Origin: a candidate division KSB1 bacterium
Lineage (GTDB): Bacteria; Zhuqueibacterota; JdFR-76; DREG01
Direction: 5' to 3'
Assembly (NCBI GenBank): GCA_022566355.1
Contig: JADFJB010000049.1
Span: 1-32,169, forward strand
DNA length: 32,169 nucleotides
Below are positions 1-7,884 of the stretch, one piece after another. Both the position numbers and the translations under genes were made by a program. Numbering within the stretch: the first letter of the stretch is position 1; each line of letters starts with the position of its first letter. The notes beneath the pieces were generated by a model. That model ran no database searches. It saw only the letters and a program-made list of their open reading frames with translations, and was not told the origin of the DNA.

Positions 1-1
1 T

Positions 2-364
2 TACGAAAATGGTTTAAAAATACCATTAGCCAAAAATGCTTTGAAGGGCTTATTAGAAAAAGTGAATTTAGAAAATAATAACAAAGTTGAATTAATTGGC
101 TGGGCTATTGATTTAAAGAATCCTCATCTACCAGTCGTAATTATGGTACTTCACAAAGGAGAAAATATCTATTGGGGGCAGAATAATGTTAATCGACCTG
201 ATCTTTCTAAGAAATATAGTAATGCACTTTTGAAAAGCGGTTTCAGGTTTGAACTCCCATTAAAAATGTTCAAGGTCGATAACCTGGACATTTCCGAGTT
301 ACGTGTATTTGCTTTCTCAAATGGAGTAGCCACTGAATTGAATTATTTTAAAGGATTTAAATAA
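2..364 (+). CDS. C-terminal fragment of an envelope/glycan-related protein (5' end outside window)
   Basis: The reading frame is open from base 2 to the TAA at 362-364, so this is the 3' end of a gene that starts upstream; the TTG at 41 is just an internal codon. About 120 residues are visible. They form a predicted small beta-rich domain with the pattern VELIGWAID...RPDLSKKY...SGFRFELP, which I associate with C-terminal accessory domains of membrane glycosyltransferase-like proteins in FCB bacteria; I cannot name the family. There is no membrane segment in the visible part. The next gene starts nine bases downstream in the same frame and encodes a GT-C-like membrane protein, so the two are probably cotranscribed and may both act in surface glycan assembly. 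The function of the full protein is unknown. Confidence 0.6.
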   Translation, partial: YENGLKIPLAKNALKGLLEKVNLENNNKVELIGWAIDLKNPHLPVVIMVLHKGENIYWGQNNVNRPDLSKKYSNALLKSGFRFELPLKMFKVDNLDISELRVFAFSNGVATELNYFKGFK

Positions 365-373
365 GACAGAAAA

Positions 374-2104
374 TTGAAACAAATTTATAAAATACAATTT
401 TCTCCGAAAACTATTCGGATACTTTCAATCGTTTTGGCATTAGCTCCCTTTATCAGCATTCCAATTCTGGGTTCGCAATTCTATTTTCGCCACGACGATT
501 CAGTAAAGTTGTTGTGGGCAAAAGAATTTACTCAACCCTTTTACGAAGCTCTATCCACTAACCCTGAGGTGAACAAGTTTGATAACTATCCGGGAATCGC
601 CGGAGCCTGGCGGCCGTTTGTTTATCTTTATGTTAAAGCTTTATGGCATTTATTCGGAACCACATCAGGCCCATATTATTTTATCGGGGGGTTATTTTTT
701 ATTGCAGCTGTTTATTTTTTATTTAGACTGGTGGAAAAGCGATCAGGAATGCTTGCTGCAGTATTGAGCTGTCTGGCGCTATTCGCAGTCTTTCATGGAA
801 GTATGTATAACCTATTTCTCTTACATACGGCAGTCTCTTTTTTTTACCAGCTTGGCATGATTTACTTTTTTTGGTGCTTTTTAAAGAAGTACAGTTGGTA
901 TAATTTGGTTGGCATGCTCCTTTTTTTGGTTCCGGCAATGAGCCGGCAAACTACGCCGATCATTTTGATAGCGATCCTGGTCACTTTTCTCTTCGAGCAT
1001 AGGGGTAGCCTATCGAACTTCTCTTTACGCAAATATTTACCAATACTAGGTATTTTGATGGCCGGCTTTTTTGTGATTACATTTTCATGGTCGATCGGCC
1101 GCATTTCGGTTTTGGCGTTCGCTTCCGATTATGATAAAGTGTTAAATTATCTTTCGGAAAGATTCTTCTATTACGGTACTATTCTGACGAGTGGGATTAC
1201 AGGCTCAATTATGCTTTTGGTTTTTGGAGGTGGCGTTTTTCACCATTTAGCACAGAAAGCTAAAGAAAGATTTAAATTCAAAAAACTGGATTGGATGTGG
1301 CCGCCCGTAATTTTGATAGTAACATTTCTCCTTATGTTACATCAACCTTATGCCATTTACTGGTTTGTGTTATGCTGTTTGTATCTATTCATATTTGATG
1401 ATGAATTACGCATGCCCATTGGTTGGGCTCTTGCATCTTTGTTTTTATTTCTCATGAGTATTTATTACCACAATGGTTATTTGTTAGGGGCCGGATTCCC
1501 GTTTGCTATGGTAATAGGCATTCTTTCAGCTCGATTGATTTGCCGGTGCAAAAATGTTTGGGAAAAGTATTCCACAGAGCAGTTGAAAAAATTAGCCATG
1601 GTCGGAGGAGTTGTAGTATTCACAATACTTGTATTTGCTATACCTTTTTTTAACAAGGCCGTTTTTTTGACCGACCGTATTGATGCTATTAAATTAACGA
1701 TCGAAGCGAATAACAACTTTAAGCAGTTGATGACTTATTTGCAAAATGAGGTGCCGAAGGATGCAACACTCTATGAGTATGCCGAAAGAGAGATTGGTAT
1801 ATCACCCAGCGAGCGTCGCAAATTTTCTTTTAAAGTGCAAGCCCAACGGACTAAAATCATGAATATTTCTGACAAATTAACAATGCTGAAAGTATTGGAT
1901 CGTGGCGACCTTAAAATTCTTCATGCTTCGATATTAAATAATACCAACCCCACCGCTGAAGATTTTTTTATGACTTTAAATAATTATGAAAAGGAAACCA
2001 CAAAACAACATTTTAAGTTAGTCCCGATCAAGGAGTTTAAAAGCGAACACGAAATGGCTTCTGTTTACCGCTTTTATTATACTCTAAACACTTCATTAAA
2101 ATGA
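374..2104 (+). CDS. Multispanning membrane protein, GT-C glycosyltransferase-like (GT39/ArnT type)
   Basis: A 576-residue protein with about ten to twelve hydrophobic segments up to residue ~440 and a soluble C-terminal tail of ~130 residues. The first extracytoplasmic loop, just after the first membrane segment, carries RHDDSV (about residues 39-44). An acidic pair there is the hallmark of GT-C enzymes, which transfer sugars from polyprenyl-phosphate donors on the outer face of the inner membrane. The start is the TTG at 374, the first start codon after the stop of the preceding gene; no clear ribosome binding site is seen, which fits translational coupling. A strong terminator follows at 2161. 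The donor and acceptor cannot be told from sequence, and an O-antigen ligase-like or uncharacterised membrane protein remains possible. Confidence 0.6.
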   Translation: MKQIYKIQFSPKTIRILSIVLALAPFISIPILGSQFYFRHDDSVKLLWAKEFTQPFYEALSTNPEVNKFDNYPGIAGAWRPFVYLYVKALWHLFGTTSGPYYFIGGLFFIAAVYFLFRLVEKRSGMLAAVLSCLALFAVFHGSMYNLFLLHTAVSFFYQLGMIYFFWCFLKKYSWYNLVGMLLFLVPAMSRQTTPIILIAILVTFLFEHRGSLSNFSLRKYLPILGILMAGFFVITFSWSIGRISVLAFASDYDKVLNYLSERFFYYGTILTSGITGSIMLLVFGGGVFHHLAQKAKERFKFKKLDWMWPPVILIVTFLLMLHQPYAIYWFVLCCLYLFIFDDELRMPIGWALASLFLFLMSIYYHNGYLLGAGFPFAMVIGILSARLICRCKNVWEKYSTEQLKKLAMVGGVVVFTILVFAIPFFNKAVFLTDRIDAIKLTIEANNNFKQLMTYLQNEVPKDATLYEYAEREIGISPSERRKFSFKVQAQRTKIMNISDKLTMLKVLDRGDLKILHASILNNTNPTAEDFFMTLNNYEKETTKQHFKLVPIKEFKSEHEMASVYRFYYTLNTSLK

Positions 2105-2160
2105 TCGATTTGGGAATGGATAGATTTAATCCGTAACTTTAGCATATACCTACTTTGAAT

Positions 2161-2198
2161 AAAACCCCGTTAAATATATTTTACGGGGTTTTGTTTTG
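2161..2198 (+). terminator. Rho-independent terminator after the GT-C-like gene
   Basis: A perfect ten-base stem, AAAACCCCGT at 2161-2170 and ACGGGGTTTT at 2183-2192, with an AT-rich loop and followed by a T-rich tract. It lies 57 bases after the stop codon. Confidence 0.85.
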
Positions 2199-2318
2199 AG
2201 CAATTGTGTATTGAATTATCCCGAATGGGTCCAAGAAAATGCTAATAATTAAATCATGGCAGGTTTAAAAAATAACAGATCTCTTTGATTTTGACAAGCG
2301 CAATTATGTTTTGTTAAG

Positions 2319-2354
2319 AAGCAACTGAATACATTACCACAGTTGCTTTTTTTT
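2319..2354 (+). terminator. Second hairpin-plus-T-tract in the 2105-2430 gap
   Basis: Stem AAGCAACT (2319-2326) and AGTTGCTT (2341-2348), loop of 14 bases, then a T run to 2354. No gene lies between this and the terminator at 2161, so it may be a backup terminator, the end of a small RNA, or a relic of a lost gene. The stretch 2199-2318 shows no supported ORF. Confidence 0.6.
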
Positions 2355-2355
2355 A

Positions 2356-2384
2356 TTGACCCAAACTCACGAACTCATTATATT
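2356..2384 (+). promoter_or_regulatory. Sigma-70-like promoter of the threonine dehydratase gene
   Basis: TTGACC at 2356-2361, a 17-base spacer, and TATATT at 2379-2384. The position, directly after a terminator and about 45 bases before the start codon, supports it as the promoter of the next gene. Confidence 0.6.
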
Positions 2385-2430
2385 GAATAGTTTTTGAACT
2401 GAATATAATTAATCCGTCTAAGGGTTGCTC

Positions 2431-3453
2431 ATGTTAAACTTAGAACGCAAACAATTTCAAGAAATTTCTAGTCCGGATGTCTCGGAAATTCGCAATGCCC
2501 GGAAGCGATTGGGAAATCTGATCCGAAAAACACCCGTTTGGCATATGCAGTCGGATGTTGTAGCTAATTATTTGGGAAAAGATTCCCAAGTATTTCTTAA
2601 ATTGGAGCTTTTCCAATTTAGCGGTAGTTTTAAACCCAGGGGTGCTTTGACCAATATGTTTTCTCTTTCGAAAGAGGAGTTGGCACGCGGCGTAACCGGC
2701 GTTAGTGCGGGGAACCATGCCATTGCCTTAGGGTATGCGGCCAGTGTGCTTGGTACAACCGCAAAAGTTGTGATGCCAAAATCAGCAAATCCTGCCAGGG
2801 TGCAGCGATGTAAATCCATGGGAACAGAAGTGATATTGGTTGACGATGTTCACAAAGCATTTGATCGAGTCCATGAAATCGAATCAAAAGAAGGGAGAAT
2901 TTTTGTTCATCCATTTGAAGGCCCATTAACTGCTTTAGGAACCGCGACTTTAGGCCTTGAGTTTTGTGAACAAGTTGAAAAACTGGATGCTGTTTTAATA
3001 CCCATTGGAGGTGGCGGGCTTTGTGCAGGGGTATCGGCTGCAGTTAAACAACTTCAGCCGGATTGCGCTGTCTTTGGTATTGAACCTGAAGGCGCGAATA
3101 CAATGCATCTTAGCTTTGCATCGGGAAAACCGGAGTCACTAGATAAAGTTCGCACTATTGCCGATAGCCTTGGCGCCCCACATACCGCCCCATATAGCTT
3201 GTCTCTATGCCAAAAATATGTAGATGAACTTATTTTGGTTAACGATGATGAGATATGCAGCGCTATGTTTTTACTTTTCCAGGAGATGAAACTTGCTGTT
3301 GAACCGGCAGGTGCTGCTGCAATGGCTGCTTTACTGGGTCCATTACGGCAACGTTTGGCTGGTAAGCGAATTGGTTTGATCATATGTGGTACTAATATAG
3401 ATTTGGAAAGTTATTATCAACATGCGAAAACAGGCAGTATTGGGCACAATTAA
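2431..3453 (+). CDS. Threonine/serine dehydratase, PLP-dependent, without ACT domain
   Basis: A fold-type II PLP enzyme predicted to deaminate threonine (or serine) to the 2-oxo acid and ammonia in the cytoplasm. The Schiff-base lysine lies in SGSFKPRGA (K68 from the ATG at 2431), the substrate loop is SAGNHA (~92-97), and the phosphate-binding glycine loop is GGGGLCAG (~197). The length of about 340 residues covers only the catalytic domain, so there is no C-terminal ACT domain for isoleucine feedback, as in catabolic dehydratases and serine racemase-like members. The ATG at 2431 is preferred over the TTG at 2425 because AAGGG at 2420-2424 sits six bases upstream of it. The gene appears monocistronic with its own promoter. 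Threonine dehydratase, serine dehydratase and racemase activities cannot be separated from sequence alone. Confidence 0.85.
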   Translation: MLNLERKQFQEISSPDVSEIRNARKRLGNLIRKTPVWHMQSDVVANYLGKDSQVFLKLELFQFSGSFKPRGALTNMFSLSKEELARGVTGVSAGNHAIALGYAASVLGTTAKVVMPKSANPARVQRCKSMGTEVILVDDVHKAFDRVHEIESKEGRIFVHPFEGPLTALGTATLGLEFCEQVEKLDAVLIPIGGGGLCAGVSAAVKQLQPDCAVFGIEPEGANTMHLSFASGKPESLDKVRTIADSLGAPHTAPYSLSLCQKYVDELILVNDDEICSAMFLLFQEMKLAVEPAGAAAMAALLGPLRQRLAGKRIGLIICGTNIDLESYYQHAKTGSIGHN

Positions 3454-3491
3454 CTGAATCTTAATATTAACAAGAAAATTTATTTTTTTTC

Positions 3492-3520
3492 TTGACAATA
3501 AATATTTACCTTCTTAAATT
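3492..3520 (+). promoter_or_regulatory. Promoter of the cold-shock gene
   Basis: TTGACA at 3492-3497, a 17-base spacer, and TAAATT at 3515-3520. A transcript starting near 3527 would carry a leader of about 125 bases before the cold-shock start codon. Confidence 0.6.
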
Positions 3521-3526
3521 GTGCGA

Positions 3527-3651
3527 AATTTGGTTGGTATTCGTTCTTTTATGTAACTAGAAATCTGATGGTTTATTCAGGTCTGAGCGCTCTGCCATCA
3601 AATAGTTGAGTTAAATTAAATTATATTCTTTTGTTTCGAGGAGGTAAGGTT
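3527..3651 (+). promoter_or_regulatory. Long structured 5' leader of the cold-shock gene
   Basis: Between the predicted transcription start and the ATG lies a ~125-base untranslated leader. TGATGG at 3566-3571 can pair with CCATCA at 3595-3600, and the enclosed segment contains the palindrome GAGCGCTC. Long folding leaders are known to act as RNA thermosensors in cspA-type genes; a thermosensor role here is inference. Confidence 0.45.
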
Positions 3652-3861
3652 ATGGCAGATCGCGAAACCGGAACTGTTAAATGGTTCAATGAAAAAAAAG
3701 GATTTGGGTTCATTGTCCGTGAACAGGGAGAAGATGTATTTGTTCATTATACATCAATCAAAACCGATGGATTTCGAACACTTCAGGAGGGCCAAAAAGT
3801 TGAATTTGCTATCGGTCAAGGAGAGAAAGGCCCCCAAGCCCTTGATGTGGTTGCCTTGTAA
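3652..3861 (+). CDS. Cold-shock protein, CspA family
   Basis: A 69-residue single-domain cold-shock protein, the family's usual length. It shows the nucleic-acid-binding motifs RNP1 (KGFGFI) and RNP2 (VFVHY) after the TGTVKWFN start. Such proteins bind single-stranded RNA and DNA in the cytoplasm and melt RNA structure during cold adaptation or growth transitions. The ATG at 3652 is chosen over an upstream in-frame codon because the strong site GAGGAGGT (3639-3646) precedes it by five bases. A terminator follows immediately, so it is a single-gene unit with its own promoter and a long leader. The family call is secure; which paralogue it represents is not decidable. Confidence 0.95.
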   Translation: MADRETGTVKWFNEKKGFGFIVREQGEDVFVHYTSIKTDGFRTLQEGQKVEFAIGQGEKGPQALDVVAL

Positions 3862-3878
3862 TAATTTTTTATTTTTAA

Positions 3879-3908
3879 AAGGCACATCCGGGGATGTGTC
3901 TTTTTTTG
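3879..3908 (+). terminator. Terminator after the cold-shock gene
   Basis: GGCACATCC (3881-3889) pairs with GGATGTGTC (3892-3900, one G-T pair; the innermost bases must stay open as loop), followed by seven T residues. Confidence 0.75.
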
Positions 3909-3948
3909 GTGAAAATGAAATTACATCATCTTTGTTATGAAAAGTTCC

Positions 3949-4881
3949 TCATTTGGAAAAAATAAATCCCAAAGAAAATATTGAACCACTCGTTGTGTTT
4001 TTACCTGAAAAAATATGGAGAACTTCTGCCTGGATAGCTAAATGATCTTTAATATTATAAATAATAGCTGGACTGATTTTTAGAATATTTTGGTCGCCAA
4101 CGATCACGGAAGGGTTAACACCGCCTCCACCGGGCAAGGGTGTAACGACGGGTAATCCTATTAAGTCAAGTGGTGTAGTTGTATTTTGAATTCCATCCAG
4201 GTTGATCTTGAATAGCAGGCGATTTTTATTATACCCGATTTCAACTGAGTAAAGAATTTCATCATGAAGTCTGCCGGTTCTAACTCTGTAGCCAATACCT
4301 GATGTAAAATAAATAGGTATGGGATGAAAACTAAATCCAAATAATAAATGACCCTCATAATCTAAATCTCCAGTGCCTAAAGGAGCTCCATCATTACTCG
4401 GTCTCTTATCATAGCCTAAAGGCAATTTGACGCCTCCTTGTAGTGACAAAACAATCGGGTTTGTGATTATCGCGTATCGGCTGATAAGAGAAAAATCTCC
4501 TAGACCATTTGTAAATAAGGATTCACGGCTGGCAAGAATGTCTTGAGTTAGATACTTATCCCATTTCGAGTTTAATATTTTAAACGGTACATTTACGATG
4601 CCTGTTAACTTTGAAGTAAAGCCATATTCAGCGTATATATTGATATTGAAATCACGGAAAGAAGCATTTTTAAAAGCAATTTTTTCGGCAAAAATTGCTA
4701 CTTTATTGCCAAGATGATTGAATTCCGACCTGGTGAAAAAGTAGTTTCCCGAAAGTTTGAAATAATATCCACCCTTTTTTTGAGGCCATGCTCCTGCAAA
4801 AGTATTTACACTGAATGATAGAAAAAAAAGAACCAGGATAAAATAACTTGTTGAATAACAAAATATTTTCTGATTCTTCAT
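3949..4881 (-). CDS. Predicted outer-membrane beta-barrel protein
   Basis: About 310 residues with a signal peptide (MKNQK, a hydrophobic stretch and a likely cleavage site after VNTFA) followed by alternating beta-strand patterns and a C-terminal strand ending in phenylalanine-serine-lysine. The motif NGLGDFSLISRY and the strand GGVKLPLGYDKRP resemble the transporter/MetA-pathway phenol-degradation-type barrel family (PF13557-like); this assignment is by pattern recall. The ATG at 4881 gives the better signal peptide; a TTG at 4902 would add seven residues. It lies 24 bases downstream of the DUF3179 gene on the same strand, so the two are likely cotranscribed. The substrate or role is unknown. 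Confidence 0.65.
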   Translation of the reverse strand: MKNQKIFCYSTSYFILVLFFLSFSVNTFAGAWPQKKGGYYFKLSGNYFFTRSEFNHLGNKVAIFAEKIAFKNASFRDFNINIYAEYGFTSKLTGIVNVPFKILNSKWDKYLTQDILASRESLFTNGLGDFSLISRYAIITNPIVLSLQGGVKLPLGYDKRPSNDGAPLGTGDLDYEGHLLFGFSFHPIPIYFTSGIGYRVRTGRLHDEILYSVEIGYNKNRLLFKINLDGIQNTTTPLDLIGLPVVTPLPGGGGVNPSVIVGDQNILKISPAIIYNIKDHLAIQAEVLHIFSGKNTTSGSIFSLGFIFSK

Positions 4882-4905
4882 GACAAGGACAATCCAACTC
4901 AATAA

Positions 4906-5583
4906 TTAATAATCCAAAATTTTTGTATCCGGATGACTGGCCACCCAATCCTTCCATCTTGTTTTTACAGAAATCAATTCCTCCAATTTTCTGTCTTTAT
5001 AAACACCAGCAATACTGGTTAGCCCGTCGGTCCCGGAAAGATGATACCACATACTTTCGGTCTCGTAGTCGAAAAGTACAAAAGTATTTTTGTATGTCCA
5101 ACCGCTGGCACTTAATGTTAAGACTTTATCATCTATTTCACGGCTGTACACGGCAGCCAAATCGACGAGAGGTCAGTAAGCTACAGCGACATGTGCATCT
5201 GCAAATATTTCATTAGCAATTTCATGAATGCTCAATACTCCGATAGAGTATGCACGAGGATCATTGTTAATTTCGGTTGCCAGAACCAAAAAGGTTTCAT
5301 TATCAAAGGGATAACCGGTATCCCCTGGAGAAAGCATTTTTGGATTTAAAATAGGTTTGATAGCAAATGGTCCTAATCCGAATTGAAATTCTGCAGGTTC
5401 CATACCGTATTTTTCTTTGGCATGAGTTACATCCCACTTTTTGCCAGTGTTATCAACGATTAAATACCTTCCATCCTTCATTTCAACTTTTGCTCCATCC
5501 GGTCCGGAAACATCACTACTGCAACTGATCGTTAAGAATAATACAGATACATATTTCATAATTGTTTTTGAATAGGTAAACAT
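4906..5583 (-). CDS. DUF3179 domain protein, candidate selenoprotein (in-frame TGA read as Sec137)
   Basis: Reading through one TGA (5175-5173) gives a continuous 225-residue protein. Its N terminus is a signal or lipoprotein-like segment (Cys21 after FLTIS). Residues ~70-220 match the DUF3179 family: an NPKML segment, FLVLATEINNDPRAYSIGVL, HEIANEIF, then VAVAY-TGA-PLVDLAAVYSR, SGWTYKNTFVLFDYETES and a C-terminal WKDWVASHPDTKIL. In the family the motif is typically Y-C-P-L, so the TGA falls precisely on the conserved cysteine while both sides keep the family signature. The second cysteine of the usual CPLC motif is replaced by valine. The ATG at 5583 follows an AAAGGG site. The molecular function of DUF3179 is not established; a redox role is inference. 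The alternative is a nonsense mutation or sequencing error. I recall a public annotation wording for this family that includes '(seleno)protein', which should be verified. Confidence 0.75.
5135..5175 (-). promoter_or_regulatory. TGA codon with downstream hairpin, possible bacterial SECIS element
   Basis: On the minus strand the TGA (5175-5173) is followed after 14 bases by the stem GGCTG (5158-5154) / CAGCC (5146-5142) with loop CCGTGTA. ATTT (5162-5159) and AAAT (5138-5135) can extend the helix across a three-base bulge. A hairpin about 11-20 bases after UGA is what bacterial SelB-dependent recoding needs. The loop has its G at positions 3 and 5 rather than in the first two positions, so the fit is imperfect. 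Confidence 0.45.
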
Positions 5584-5825
5584 GGCAAACCCTTTAATTT
5601 TTAAATACTATTAATTCGTTTTATCCCGGTTGATATTGTATCTAATATTTCTTTTAAGTTCAAAATAATAGAACGGATTCTTTATGGGAGTTATTCCAAA
5701 TGATATATATATTCTAAAGAAAATCAGCTAATTTTTTCTGGATCCAAATCTTGTCTTGTCCTGCGAATATAAACAATTGGAATTTCAATTAAGATACAAA
5801 TTGACAATTTTATTAAGGAGAAACA

Positions 5826-7286
5826 ATGCAAGAACAAAAGCAAGACTTGAAAAATTTTATCGACGGGAAATGGCAAAAATCAAAAGCTATGGATCTTTTG
5901 GCAGTAATCAATCCAGCGACCACAGAGTTGATGGCCCACGTTCCATTGTCACCCTCTGAAGAAGTCGACCAGGCAATTCAAGCTGCTTCTCGAGCCTTGG
6001 TAGATTGGCGGCGTACACCCATTACAGAGCGTATTCAGTACTTGTTTAATTTGAAATATCTATTGGAAGAGCATTTTGAGGAACTCAGCAGGACAATCAC
6101 AATGGAGTGTGGCAAGACGTTGCAAGAATCCCAGGGTGAAATAAGAAGAGCAATCGAAAATGTTGAGGTGGCTTGTGGTACGCCAATGATGATCCAGGGA
6201 TATAACAATGAGGACATAGCTCGCGGAATTGATGAAATGATGATTCGCCAACCTATTGGTGTCTGTGCAATTATTGCTCCTTTCAATTTCCCAGGGATGA
6301 TCTCTTTCTGGTTTATGCCAATGGCAATTGCTTGTGGAAACACGGTAATCATTAAACCTTCCGAGAAGACACCTGTGACCATGCAAAAGGCTTTTGAGCT
6401 AATCGAGAAAACAGGATTGCCCAAGGGTGTGGTAAATTTAGTGAATGGGGCAAATGAAGCTGTCGATTCCATTTTAGATCATCCGGCAATTCGTGCCGTC
6501 AGTTTTGTCGGTTCAACGCCAGTAGCAAAATACATTTATACTCGCGCTGCAGAAAATGGGAAAAGGGCTCAATGCCAGGGGGGGGCTAAAAATCCGGTCA
6601 TTGTAATGCCTGATGCTGACTTCCAGGAAGCTTCAAATGTTTTGGCCGAAAGTGCATTCGGGTGTGCCGGTCAAAGATGCCTTGCCGGCTCGCTCGCAAT
6701 TACTGTTGGCGAAGCTCGGCAACCATTTACAGACTCAATTGTAAGTGCAGTAATGAATAGAAATGTAGGGTATGGATTGGATGAGGGTGTGGATATGGGT
6801 CCTGTGATCACATCTGAAAGTAAAAGTAGAATAGAATCGATCGTAGAGAAAAGTATTTCGGAAGGTGCAAAGCCGGTGGTTGATGGCCGGAAAGCAGTCA
6901 TACCAGGATATGAAAAGGGATATTTTATTCGACCCACCATTCTTGCAAATTTACATCCCAAAAGTGATGTGGTTAAATCCGAGATATTTGGCCCGGTTCT
7001 GGGTTTAATGCATTTTGAAACGATCGAAGAAGCAATTGAGTTTGTCAATTCCGGACAATATGGCAACATGGCATGTCTGTTTACCAAAAATGGTTCTTAT
7101 GCCAGGAAATTTCGTTACGAAGTCGAGGCGGGAAATATTGGTATCAATGTTGGTGTTGCAGCACCCATGGCCTTTTTCCCATTCAGCGGATGGAAGGATA
7201 GTTTTTACGGCGATTTGCATGGACAGGGGAAACATTCAATAGAGTTTTTTACACAAACTAAAGTCGTGATTGAGCGGTGGAGTTAG
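5826..7286 (+). CDS. mmsA: Methylmalonate-semialdehyde dehydrogenase (CoA-acylating)
   Basis: A 486-residue aldehyde dehydrogenase predicted to convert methylmalonate or malonate semialdehyde, with CoA and NAD, to propionyl- or acetyl-CoA in valine, thymine or beta-alanine breakdown. The family signature is clear: APFNFP with the oxyanion asparagine (N154), [10 protein letters not shown] for the cofactor, QGGAKN in place of the catalytic glutamate region of hydrolytic ALDHs, the catalytic cysteine in FGCAGQRC (C285), and the C-terminal [18 protein letters not shown] typical of MMSDH. Length is normal. AAGGAG (5815-5820) precedes the ATG by five bases. It is convergent with a symporter and an aminotransferase that could supply its semialdehyde substrate. 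An inverted-repeat arm begins directly after its stop codon. Confidence 0.93.
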   Translation: MQEQKQDLKNFIDGKWQKSKAMDLLAVINPATTELMAHVPLSPSEEVDQAIQAASRALVDWRRTPITERIQYLFNLKYLLEEHFEELSRTITMECGKTLQESQGEIRRAIENVEVACGTPMMIQGYNNEDIARGIDEMMIRQPIGVCAIIAPFNFPGMISFWFMPMAIACGNTVIIKPSEKTPVTMQKAFELIEKTGLPKGVVNLVNGANEAVDSILDHPAIRAVSFVGSTPVAKYIYTRAAENGKRAQCQGGAKNPVIVMPDADFQEASNVLAESAFGCAGQRCLAGSLAITVGEARQPFTDSIVSAVMNRNVGYGLDEGVDMGPVITSESKSRIESIVEKSISEGAKPVVDGRKAVIPGYEKGYFIRPTILANLHPKSDVVKSEIFGPVLGLMHFETIEEAIEFVNSGQYGNMACLFTKNGSYARKFRYEVEAGNIGINVGVAAPMAFFPFSGWKDSFYGDLHGQGKHSIEFFTQTKVVIERWS

Positions 7287-7317
7287 GCCACGGAATCACA
7301 CGGAAAAGCGCTGAAAA
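7287..7317 (+). repeat. Left arm of a 26/31 inverted repeat bounding an insertion island
   Basis: The sequence starting GCCACGGAATCACACGGAAA directly abuts the mmsA stop codon and recurs, inverted, at 7900-7930. The two arms match at about 26 of 31 positions, and the enclosed 644 bp hold a broken GxxExxY gene and a MITE-like element. Confidence 0.75.
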
Positions 7318-7350
7318 AAATAAATTGGATACTTTAGAGGGAGGGATAAA

Positions 7351-7854
7351 ATGAAAAACTTGCTATCATAGTGTTTGAACGAAAAGCACCCATTCTGTCA
7401 TTCCCGCATGCTTTTAGCGGGAATCTACCTGCTTGAAATGATTAGATTCCGGCTCAAAAGATTAACGGAATGACACTAGTTGTCGAGTTTTTGTTCAGAC
7501 ACTATATAGTGAAATAACTGAGAAGATTCTTGGGGCTGCCTTTGAAGTTTGGAAAATTCTAGGATATGGATTTCTGGAAAAAGTATATGAAAATTCATTG
7601 GTAGAGGAATTGAATCTGAGAAATATTAAAGCGAAACAGCAGTATCCCATTGATGTGTACTATAAACAAAAAAAGATTGGAATTATACTGCAGATTTATT
7701 AGTTGAAAATAAAATCATTGTTGAGATAAAGGCTGAAAAAGAATTGAATTTAAAACGTAGTTCCCAACTGCTGAATTATTTAAAAGCAACTAATCTACGT
7801 GTAGGGTTACTATTAAATTATGGGGAGAGAAATGCACCTTTAAACGATTTATAA
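7351..7854 (+). pseudogene. GxxExxY-family protein gene, broken by an insertion and a frameshift
   Basis: The ATG at 7351, after the good site GGGAGGG, begins MKNLL; the frame is then cut by a 133-bp element (7371-7503). Removing that element and one copy of the TAT(C)ATA flank restores MKNLLYSEITEKILGAAFEV, followed by GYGFLEKVYENSL, which carries the family signature GxxExxY. A second lesion, a one-base deletion near 7682, shifts the frame from KKIG to NYTADLLVENKIIVEIKAEK. That second part is the PD-(D/E)XK-like core of the family, and it continues to LNYGERNAPLNDL and a TAA at 7852-7854. The family's function is not established; genes of this type are often scattered in accessory DNA. It is clearly non-functional as a single protein here. 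Confidence 0.85.
7371..7503. mobile_element. MITE-like non-autonomous element inserted in the GxxExxY gene
   Basis: About 133 bp bounded by terminal inverted repeats GTGTTTGAACGAAAA (7371-7385) and TTTTTGTTCAGACAC (7489-7503), matching at 13 of 15 positions. Flanks TATCATA on the left and TATATA on the right look like a decayed target duplication. Inside are two hairpins: ATTCCCGC/GCGGGAAT (7400-7424) and ATTCCG/CGGAAT (7447-7472), each next to GTCAT or ATGAC. It has no coding capacity. Its deletion restores the reading frame of the host gene, which is good evidence that it is an insertion. Confidence 0.7.
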
Positions 7855-7884
7855 TGTAAAAATCAATTGAGTTAGATAATGAAA

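Noticed and set aside
41-2104. One long gene interrupted by a stop at 362-364, since both frames are in phase
   Set aside because: The stop is TAA, the upstream piece ends like a complete C-terminal domain, and the downstream piece begins with a typical N-terminal membrane segment, so two adjacent genes are simpler.
5173-5583. Reading the DUF3179 gene as a short complete protein ending at the TGA, with a second separate gene at 4906-5160
   Set aside because: The two open frames are in phase, join at the family's conserved cysteine, and together cover one DUF3179 domain; the downstream part has no ribosome site of its own.
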